Shown here one piece after another: positions 55,792-64,000 of a DNA stretch of 64,000 nucleotides. Below the pieces are notes generated by a model. The model searched no databases and had not been told where the DNA came from. It was given only the letters and a program-made list of their open reading frames with translations. A program made the translations under genes and the position numbers. Origin of the DNA: Adiantum capillus-veneris (Eukaryota; Streptophyta; Polypodiopsida; Polypodiales; Pteridaceae); contig CM043947.1 of NCBI GenBank assembly GCA_014529385.2, forward strand, positions 123,834,891 to 123,898,890. Reading direction: 5' to 3'. Numbering within the stretch: the stretch's first letter is position 1; each line of letters starts with the position of its first letter.

Positions 55792-55838
<47 letters not shown>

Positions 55839-56235
55839 CTCCACACACACACACACACACACGAGGAGAGGAAGGAGAGCCAGGTATGCTCCTTCCCTCT
55901 CCTCACTCTCATGTTCCCTTCCCCTCTTTCTCTCTCCCTCTCTCTCTCTCTCTCTCACACACACATACACACACATAGTGTTTTTGAGAGAGAGAGAGAG
56001 AGTACAAACATAAACAAAAACGCACACACACATACATAAACAAAGAATGCACACACACATTGAGAGAGGAAAAGAGAGAGAGAGAGCATGCATAAACAAA
56101 AAACGCACACATTGAGAGAGGAAAAGAGAGAGAGAACATGCATAAACAAAAAACGCACACATTGAGAGAGGAAAAGATAGAGAAAACATGCATAAACAAA
56201 AAAACGCACACACATTGAGAGAGAAAGAGAGAGAA
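55790..56235. repeat. Compound microsatellite zone of CACTA-2
   Basis: CT run 55795-55833, CA run 55845-55862, GA/CA blocks, then four copies of a unit with ACGCACACATTGAGAGAGGA and CATGCATAAACAAAAA (about 56036-56225). Confidence 0.88.
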
Positions 56236-56244
56236 ACTAATTTA

Positions 56245-56400
56245 ACGTCGTAGGAAACTAATTAAAATTAAAAGACCTAAAGATCTAGCCGACGAGGAGT
56301 TGAACTCAAGACCTATTATTCAAGAGGGAAATGGCATAACCAATCTATCATACTTGGCATGGGTGATAGAAAGGTTATACCATTTATCTCTTTTTATTGG
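56245..56400 (-). repeat. tRNA-like (SINE-like) unit in CACTA-2
   Basis: Reverse complement of the units at 19017-19525; the B-box-like word appears as GGAGTTGAACTCAAGACC (56297-56314). Confidence 0.65.
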
Positions 56401-56620
56401 CACACACATCTACACACGTGCACACACACAAGAAGAAGAGAGTTATAACGTCGTAGGAAACTATCCTAAAAGACGTTAAAGATTAGGTTAGATGTAAACT
56501 TACGTTAAATTAGATTTAGGTTTATTTAAGTTAAATTAGATTAGATTTAGGTTTATTTTTAATTAGATTTACGTTTATTTACGCTAGATTTAGATTTACG
56601 TTATATTAGATTAGATTTAG

Positions 56621-56983
56621 GTCTCCATAGACTGCGATGCCTGCATGAAGCGGGTGAAGAAAGCCCTCAATGGAATATAGGGTATTGTTGCCTTCACTCA
56701 TGGTGGGCTCCGTCGATCCAAAAGTACTGGTGAAATGTCTTCAGAAGATAGGGAAGAAGGTGGATCTTCAGGGCGGCAAGAGTCACTACATCCCCGACAC
56801 AATGACCATCTAGACAACCTCTAGTCATTCAATAGCAACTTCAAAGTTAGTAACAAGAGCAAGAACGGTCTAAAGGGCCAATTGCTGTCGTCAGATGTGG
56901 ATGGAGATGAGGCAGCGTCACCGCCGGAAGTTAACTCTCACATCTTTAGTGATGAGAATGCCAACTCTTGCCGAGTTATGTGA
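56621..56983 (+). pseudogene. Captured fragment of a heavy-metal-associated isoprenylated protein (HIPP) gene
   Basis: Frame 1 from 56621 reads VSIDCDACMKRVKKALNGI, the start of an HMA metal-binding domain with its CxxC pair (Cys-Asp-Ala-Cys), then a TAG. In a shifted frame the domain continues as VGSVDPKVLVKCLQKIGKKV followed by DL, the second half of an HMA domain; the middle strand seems deleted. Back in frame 1 the fragment ends HIFSDENANSCRVM then TGA (56981-56983). Cys-Arg-Val-Met is a CaaX prenylation box, and FSDENxNxC before it is typical of plant HIPPs. HIPPs bind metals and attach to membranes. It lies on both sides between the CACTA AT-rich repeats, so it was most likely copied into the transposon. 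The sequence just before it ends TTTAG, like an intron end. Confidence 0.85.
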
Positions 56984-57124
56984 AAAATTATGTGTTAAAT
57001 CAGTTTTAAGGTTCTTATAATCCTTGCTAGTTTAGTTCTTTGTTTTTAATATAACATAATTTACGTTAGATTTAGATTTATGTTATATTAGATTAGACTT
57101 AGGTTTATTTAGGTTTATTTAAGT

Positions 57125-57130
<6 letters not shown>

Positions 57131-57163
<33 letters not shown>
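57131..57163. repeat. (CA)n microsatellite
   Basis: About 33 bp CA run in the CACTA-2 leader, next to AAGAAGAAGAGAG and GACGTTAAAG words also present in the CACTA-1 leader. Confidence 0.9.
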
Positions 57164-57165
<2 letters not shown>

Positions 57166-57702
57166 GAAGAAGAGAGTTTTAACGTTGTAGGAAACTATCC
57201 CAAAAGACGTTAAAGATTAGGTTAGATGTAGACTTACGTTAAATTAGATTTAGGTTTATTTTTAGTTAGATTTACGTTTATTTAGATTTACGCTTATTTA
57301 CGTTAGATTGAGTCCACGCAAGAATTACTTACGGTTTAGGGTTTAGAGTTAGACGAACAGTGAAAAGATCTACTGTGAAAAGATGTTAAGATGATGTGAA
57401 GTGCTACAGCTAGAGAAGAGGCAAAGGGGTTTTGTCCACTACATGCAGTATCATGTAGACGTGGGTCTGTAGATTTCTTGTACCCACAAATATAGGTATT
57501 GACCAATAAAGACGAGATTATAACCCGGTGGTTCTGATCTCCGTGCACCTCTAGACCGAGGTGTCATGCGGGGATTGGACATGACTAGAGAATGTGAGGT
57601 AGAGAGAGAGAGAGATAGATAGAGAGAGAGAGAGAGATAAGATGAAGAATGCCAATAGAATATTAAATTTGTTTTCCAGGTTATAAGATTTTTATCCTCA
57701 TT

Positions 57703-58914
57703 ATGAGTAGTGACGAGGATGTGGGACCGTCCAACCAAAACACCTATCTCTCAACGAGGGTCTTATGTCCTTGTAATCAATGCAAGCATGCTGTGCGACG
57801 GACAAGACGTGTTTCTTTGCAGCACGTTCGCGAATTTGGCGAGTTCGATCCATCTATTATAGATCGAGTTGTTGCCAATTATAACTCGTCGGACTCTGAC
57901 GCTGGCATACAAGCAGCAATCTTGCAACCCAATAGACGTGTTCGCAAGCGCTTTGGTCAAGCAGCATATGTGAGGCCACAAGATGTAGCCTCTGACAGCT
58001 CGGGGGATGATCATGCAAAGCACATTCCCAACGAGGCAATGTTTGAGCCCGAGATTGATGAAATGATCGAGACGATCATGGATTCAGAAAGGCTTATCTA
58101 TGATGATATGAAAAGTGAAGCCGATACGCCATTGTATAATGGAGCACGTATGTCTAGATTGAAAGCACTCCTGGTTCTTCTCAACATGCAGGCAAAGTTT
58201 GGATGGAGTGACACTAGCGTCACAACGCTTTTCAGGTGATCTATTACAATTAGTTTACTTTAATAAAACTCTAAATGTATAATGATCTGATAGATTTTTA
58301 CACGACTGTATCGTATTTTTATGTTGTGTAGATAGCTTAAAGAGTACATACTACCAGCTGACAATGTGATGCTAGATTCGCGAGATGAAGCAAGAAAGAT
58401 TTTGCGAAACTTGGGGATGGATTACAATTCTATCCACGCTTGTCCTAATGACTGCATTCGTTTTAGAGGGGAATACATAGACATGGAGAAGTGTCCGAAA
58501 TGTGATTCCGAAAGATATCGAGTAGATCTCCACGGGACAAAAATTCCACAAAAGGTTTTGCGACATTTTCCTCTGCTTCCTCGCATCAAGCATTTCTTCG
58601 AATGTAAGTCCATGGCCGCCCTAGCATCATGGCATGAGGAGAATAAATCTTCGGATGGTGTGCTACGAATTCCTGCAGATTGCGTAGCCTCGAAACATAT
58701 AGATGGAACATGGTCGGATTTTGCCAGGGAAGCTCGAAATTTGCGCTTAGGCCTGGCTATGGATGGCGTAAATCCATTTGGTCAAAGATCAACATCTTAC
58801 AGTGTATGGCCCTTTGTCATCGTCAACTACAACATTCCCCCGTGGTTGACTACGAAGAAGGGGCACCTATGGCTAAGCTGGTGCAATGGATCTCACAAAA
58901 GGAGATCAACGTAG
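57703..58914 (+). pseudogene. CACTA-2 transposase, N-terminal part (TNP2 type)
   Basis: Exon 1 runs from ATG 57703 to 58239 (MSSDEDVGPSNQNTYLSTRV, CPCNQCKHAV, then an acidic segment), ending before GTGATC. Exon 2 resumes after GTGTAG near 58332: EEARKILRNLGMDYNSIHAC in the CACTA-1 copy reads DEARKILRNLGMDYNSIHAC here, then KCPKCDSERYRVDLHGT, MAALASWHEENKSSDGVLRI and MDGVNPFGQRSTSYSVWPFV to KGHLWL near 58875. There the sequence jumps to the DUF4218 part, skipping the catalytic region that CACTA-1 still has at 15692-16420, and shifts frame. Inactive by internal deletion. Confidence 0.83.
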
Positions 58915-60406
58915 ACTCCATACCATTCGCCAAACTAAATGCTCCGGAGCTTGTGTGCATGTTTGAGAAACATTTTCCTACTACCATGCTAACCATTTAG
59001 GTGCATCTTCTTGTTCACATAGTTGATGAGGTGGAAATAGCTGGCACAGTTCATTCCAGATGGATGTTCTTCGACTTAGAACGTTTCATGAAAACGCTTA
59101 AGGGATATGTGCGTCAAAAGGCACGTCCGGAGGGTAGCATGGCAGAAGGTTGGTTGGTATCAGAGTCCCTAGTGTACATTGGAGAGTGGCTAGACGGATT
59201 TGATAAAGCCCAGGACACGCTATGGCGAACCATAGATGATGAGCGCATATCTGGGATTGTCATGTGCAATCTCGGTGTTGAGAAGAAGATGACGGAAGAT
59301 CTAGAGGCTAAAATCAACCGATTTTGCATGCTTCACAATCCAGTGATGCAAAAGTGGATTTCACAATATGAGGATGCAAAGCAAGAGCGACAAAGGGCAC
59401 GAATCGAGTGGAGACGGGGAAGACGACCACCGATGCGCTATCCGACGCTTCTGGAGAGCCTACCAACCTTCATGAGCTTAAGATGGTTGCACAACCAAAT
59501 GAAAAGCGCACAACAATGCGGTGACGAAGTGACTGAGGGAGAGTGGGAGTACTCTCGGGGTTGCGCGACCAAGGTAAGTTTGCAATGTACAACTAGCTAG
59601 TGACGTTATTTCTAAACGTTTGAACGGCCACTCATAATCTTTGTTCGTTGTAGTATAAGTCATACACAGCAGCATGGTGTAAAGGTCGACATTTTAGGGT
59701 GGAACGAATCGACAAAAAGCGTTTTACTCAAGATTGTGGAATCATGGCAGAATTTGAACAGTCTAGTCGACGACGTTCCTCTGATGCAGATCCTGTGGTG
59801 GCAGAACTCACTTACTTCGGCACACTGCAAGAGATTTTGAGGATCGATTACAGAGGATTTTTTGTCGACTTGTTCGACGTGCAATGGCTCAAGATAATCA
59901 TGGAGGGTCGCAACGCTACTGTGCGTAGAGGAGAGTCTGGTTTTCTTGAGGTGGATTCTACTAAGAAATGGACTGACCTAAGAGACACTTTCGTACTACC
60001 CGAGCATTGTGAACAAGTAAGTATGTAAATAGTTAACATCCCCCTTTTACAAGTTATGTGCTTGAAAGCTCTCATGTAAGTTATGTGGCTCTGGCAGGTA
60101 ATATTTCATCCTACAAAGTCTACATCAAACTGGTGGTACGTCATAGAGGTAGCCCCTCGTAGTGCAAGGACGTATGAAGGCTACCATGTGCCAATCACAA
60201 CGGCATCAATGGAGGAGATCAGAGAAGATGCTCAATCAGAAGCCGCTGCGGTAGTGCCAGACGAGCATCAAGATGCTACTACTCTATATGGGGTGCATGC
60301 AGAGGCGCTACAAAATGAAACAGAGGATATGTGTTTAAACAGAGAGCTCTATATAGATATAGGAAGTTATGCTGAGTTATGCGAGGATGAGAGAGAGATC
60401 TCTTAA
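58870..60406 (+). pseudogene. CACTA-2 transposase, C-terminal part (DUF4218 and DUF4216)
   Basis: 58870-59600 reads KLVQWISQKEINVDSIPFAK, FPTTMLTI, a TAG at 58998-59000, VHLLVHIVDEVEIAGTVHSR, LERFMKTLKGYVRQKARPEG, SMAEGWLVSESLVYIGEWL and EWEYSRGCATK, ending at a GTAAGT donor (59574). After an intron, 59654-60016 reads DSADP-like SSDADPVVAELTYFGTLQEI and RIDYRGFFVDLFDVQW, with another GTAAGT donor at 60018 and acceptor near 60098. The last exon has NWWYVIEVAPRSARTYEGYH and stops at 60406. Exon borders are clean, so the gene was probably intact except for the central deletion and one stop. Confidence 0.8.
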
Positions 60407-60440
60407 AGCCACAAATATTGTATTTGAACAATTTTGCTTG

Positions 60441-61194
60441 AAGAGGACATTCTAACTGTCAAACCTCCGCCAACTTTGGATTTTATTTGCAAAAATTTAT
60501 CCATGCGTCCGTTTTGGTAGAAATAGGTAAAGTCAAACTCCTTAAAGGGCCCCTTTGTGAGTCCAAATTTTGCCTAATGTGTTCTTAATTGCTCACTTAA
60601 GAATTTGCAAAGTATACTTATCAAAAAACAATGGTTAAAAATTTATGCTAGAAATATGATCGATGTATCAAAATAAAAATCTATAAATGTAAACAAACAC
60701 ATATTCTCATGCTTGTCATCATCAACATACTGCATATTCTAATGTTCCATACCACTAGAATAAGTTGTATATGTCATATCATGATGTATCAGGATATCAT
60801 TGATCACCATCATTTTGCAATATTCAATTTACATAAATTTCAAGTCCAATTCATTAACAGTGTCGACATCAAATCATGATAAACCAAATCCAAGTTCAAG
60901 TCCACATCTCTTTCATTATATACTCAAGTAACAAATTAAATCATAGTAGGGGTAGTGGTGGCCAACCAATGCAACATGATTTTGTAATCAATGTTGCCTA
61001 AATCAGTGAATCCACACCAATAGGACATGCTACATAAATTGATGAATCTACACTGATATTGTTTACACAAGTGAACTTGTTGTTTGTTAGAATGTTGCCT
61101 AAATCGATAAATCTGCAATGTTAATTGGTGTTTTCAAAATCAACAAATCTACACAAGGATGAGCATATGTACACTGTCTAAATTGACGAAACTA
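60441..61194. other. 750 bp AT-rich region, no gene
   Basis: Several loose repeats of TTGCCTAAATCRRTRAATCY (about 60988, 61092) are visible between 60950 and 61190. Nothing coding. Confidence 0.5.
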
Positions 61195-62066
61195 TGTGCA
61201 GGTTGAGGAGAGTACCCCTTGACGGGCAATAGAAGAAAACTCCCAAAAATAAGTGCCCTTTAATGAAGGTGGTTCCCACCACTTGTCACAAACACAAACA
61301 CATAGAGCACTACTTCTTTTTCCTTATGCCATATACATACACAGGTTTCAGAAAAAGGATGTAGAGACCAGAAAGCTCAAATGCAAAATAAAGCTTCAAA
61401 AACAAAACCCTTCTCTTAATTGAGACATTAATTTGTGGGGCTAGAGCCAAATTATGTGTGCATAGGTGCGTTAGGAATCTTTTGAGAGGTTCTACGTACA
61501 CACATAAAAGTCAAACTCCAATTTTTTCATTCAAATGGTCCATTTCATCTCAAAAAATACTTCCAATGTGCACACAATCAAGCAAGTAAATGAAAAATGC
61601 AATGAAATTGATTACGAACACAACGGCAAGAAGAAAACTGAGTGATCTAATGGGGGGGTACATGCTCCTAATGCTCAATCTTCTCAAATGTCTTGGTAGT
61701 GGCCCCAAGATCTTTAGCCTTCCAATGAAATTGAACTTGATTAAGCTCTATAGATGCATTTTATTACTAGTTCTAACATACTAGAATCACATAAGGGTGA
61801 CTCTAGAAAGTGTTAATTACACACCATACTCAAATACCAATTGTTGGGCTACGGCGGATACACCATTGAGGCATTCATGGTTGCACCTAAGGATAATTAG
61901 GAGTAGATTAGAGAATGAGCTCAATACACAATGAAGAATGAAAATAGGTTCCTGGATTGGTTGGAATTGGAGAGAGGGTTTATAATCTTTGGATATTGGC
62001 CATATATAGGATCAAAGTAGAGAAGTGCAATCAATAGGTGAATGGATATGCCCCATAAGTGGAAGG
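61195..62066 (-). mobile_element. Inverted copy of the LTR end, primer site and leader found at 20100-21110
   Basis: Read on the minus strand it gives LTR sequence (62066-61856, with CTCTCTCCAATTCCAA), the end CCCAACA, a worn primer site TTGGTATTTGAG (about 61853-61842), then a leader that matches 20247-21110 with an internal deletion of about 200 bp around 61590. It even shares the GAAGGTGGTTCCCACCAC word (61265 here, inverted at 21048). Confidence 0.75.
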
Positions 62067-62075
62067 GTCTCACAT

Positions 62076-62087
62076 TGGTATCAGAGC
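62076..62087 (+). other. Primer-binding site of another LTR element (plus strand)
   Basis: TGGTATCAGAGC preceded by TCTCACAT, the usual end-of-LTR plus primer-site arrangement. The LTR to its left is not delimited because the inverted fragment abuts it. Confidence 0.6.
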
Positions 62088-64000
62088 TCAGGGGAAGAGC
62101 AAGCTATGGAGGAGAGGGGAAAAGCCTTGCATGGTTGTGCGTGTTTTCTCTCTCTCTCTCTCTATCTCTCTCTCTTGGATCTTGCAAAGAACCATGGCGA
62201 TCGCTCTATCTCACCTTAAGGAAGGACGTAGGTGTGGAGGAGTGCATGAAATCATGCAATGGACGAGCAACCAAGTTTTTTTTGGAGAAGCCGTGTGCGA
62301 AAACCCTAAGCCCGGAAAGGGGAGATTTTCGCCCTGCACAAAATCGGACCAGGAGGGCATCGTTGGGAGCGCCTTGAGAAACTGGGAAAGTTTTGACCCT
62401 GCCTCGATCGGCTGCAAGTGATGGCTCCAGCGCGAGATATCTCTTCCTTTGCATCGCGCAGAGTCGGTCAAATCTGTTGCAAGTGAATCTCAAGTTCATT
62501 TAAAAAAAAAAACAAAGTTTTTAGGGCTCCATAAGGTGGGCGGCCTTTGCAAGAAACTGTGCATACACAGATTTAGTCGGCAAGGCATCGACTACTATCC
62601 TGCTCTCATCCTCCATTTGGTGGGTGCAATCAAGCACAAGGTCTGTTGTTTCATGCAAGCTCAACATTCCGACGTTTCTGAAAACCAGAGTTTGAAGGAT
62701 CGCAAGTTCAGAATTTGCTCGGAAATTTTCCATTGAATTGGCATATTGCATACAATGCAAGCCAATTCGTTGGCACCTGCAAATTGATCGAAGTTTTCCC
62801 GTTCATCCTCGGCTGCAAGTTGATTGTCGTTTTCAAGTTAATCGTCGATTTCCTGTTTATTTGGGATTTACATCAGGCGCCGTTTTGCGAGCAATGCATG
62901 CATAAGCCGCATGGCAGGATCACTACACCATGCATGTCGATAGCCCATCGCGGGATCGACATTGTATGCACGGAAAATTGCAGGAGTTGACTCAGAGTTG
63001 AAAGGGGAAAGGTAGACCACATGGTGCATGTATGTTATGATGCCATGGAAGCATGGCTCCACGACATGGCATATATTGGCATGCGTGCTCATGCATGCTG
63101 CTAGAGATCGACACCATGGTACTCCAAGTTGTCACGCAATTCATGAGGTATGTAGTTGTTTTACATTTTTGATTCGCATGTGATTGCTTGCTATGGCGAT
63201 GCCACGGTCTAGAATCTCGAGGAGATTGGCACAATCTGTTGCTCGCTGACATGAAGGGAGCCAAGGTGCTCCGTAGGGCTCGCTCCTTGTCGCCGCTTCT
63301 AGCAAACGACGACGAATACTTACCACGCAACGGTATTAGCAATTCCAATTATATCATGGCGGGAGCATACGTTGGCTATGAGCCCAATAGCTGGTCTGTG
63401 AAGCAAGGATTCAATTTGTGGGGGCATGTTGCTCGGCATGGCCGACTCCTTGTCACTGTTTCTAGAAGCAGATAGAGGACGTTTGCCACACATTACTAGT
63501 TGATTTCAGCTGAACTCGCTCGACAAGGTCGACTCTTTTTGTCCTGATATCTGTATGTCAACAACTGCCTCAGTTGGCTACCAGCAAGGCTTCAATTTAC
63601 GCATCTTGTAGTGAAACTGCCCACGTTCGGCATATGCTATGAGCATACACACTTGGGAAGGATTAGGAAATGTGTTTGCAGGTTATTTCATTACGTACCA
63701 GATGGGCGTATGTGATACACAAGGGCGTCTATGCATATGCGATAACTCTCTCTCGCAAAGCACATATGGCTATGAGCTGGTTTGGAAGGAGTTTTTTCTT
63801 CCATCTTTCATGACAACAAGTGGCAGTCGACCGATCAGGTTAGCCAAGTTTATGTTTTCCTTGTTTTTTTTTTCTTTTTCCCATGTTTATATTTTACTTG
63901 GCAACTACTGTCGTTGTGCAAAGCAAAGTGCTTTGGCAGCTTTACACGATAGTTTTACACGAAGCAAGGCTTCTTCCTTGTGCCGTGATACTCCCCATTG
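62088..64000 (+). other. 1.9 kb to the window end, probably retroelement leader; no gene recognised
   Basis: Contains a CT run (62149-62175), a run of A (62501-62512) and short frames up to about 120 codons with no known motif. Composition is more GC-balanced than the neighbouring regions, and the start follows a primer site, so it may be the leader of an LTR element that continues beyond the window. Confidence 0.4.

Larger units (their letters stand above)
55656..60440 (+). mobile_element. CACTA-2, sister of CACTA-1 in opposite orientation, 3' end missing or unrecognised
   Basis: Begins CACTACAAGAGGTTATTCAT inside gypsy A. It follows the same order as CACTA-1 read in reverse: terminal repeat, CAGATCTCAGATCTGAG word, microsatellites, tRNA-like unit (56245-56400), AT-rich short-word repeat, transposase. 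In place of the ORF2-like remnant of CACTA-1 it has a HIPP gene fragment. Similarity to CACTA-1 ends near 60440; no TAGTG terminus is seen there. Confidence 0.85.

Noticed and set aside
62042-62499. Frames of about 90-120 codons after the primer site at 62076
   Set aside because: No recognisable motif, overlapping on both strands, and partly low-complexity.

Overview
The window looks like nuclear DNA of a land plant with a large, repeat-rich genome. It holds plant-type CACTA, Helitron, Copia and Ty3/gypsy elements, very long GA/CT and GT/CA microsatellites, tRNA-derived repeats, and one intact single-exon kiwellin-family gene. A second plant gene family, the isoprenylated heavy-metal-domain (HIPP) proteins, appears only as a fragment carried inside a transposon. 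The mix, including a Ty3 element whose reverse transcriptase reads like lineages common in fungi and non-flowering plants, would suit a fern or another non-angiosperm, but the sequence alone does not settle the taxon.

Layout. 254-11722: an 11.5 kb LTR retrotransposon with gag and protease remnants but no recognisable reverse transcriptase, RNase H or integrase (LTRs 885/914 bp, TSD CTTGC); its leader carries a diverged ~290 bp tandem array, each unit with a 20 bp palindrome. 11723-20099: CACTA-1 (minus strand) with a broken TNP2-type transposase, two ORF2-type remnants and three tandem tRNA-like units. 20100-29112: LTR-element fragments and a degenerate segmental duplication (21541-23090 and 23895-29112) whose second copy is split by an LTR-like insertion and by a clean 3.36 kb Helitron (25590-28944). 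29171-29878: the kiwellin gene with TATA box, GA-rich leader and poly(A) signal. 30225-30354: a SINE-like tRNA relic. 31707-39761: a complete-ended but dead Copia element (minus strand, TSD AGTTG) with a 2.5 kb insertion between integrase and reverse transcriptase.

41288-55655 is one old Ty3 element (gypsy A) broken by three later insertions: CACTA-3 (42105-48745, TSD TTT), gypsy B (49251-55126, 153 bp LTRs, TSD TCAAC) and CACTA-2 (from 55656). CACTA-3 has two divergent genes separated by a 1.3 kb array of palindromes, each made of the element's terminal pentamer head to head. CACTA-2 is a sister copy of CACTA-1 in opposite orientation, has lost the core of its transposase, and carries the HIPP fragment. 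60440-64000 is non-coding, with an inverted copy of the 20100-21110 LTR/leader segment and a primer-binding site at 62076.

Only the kiwellin gene looks like a functional host gene. Everything else is mobile DNA in various states of decay, and the nested insertions give a relative time order. All domain names come from recognising motifs by eye; no database search was run.
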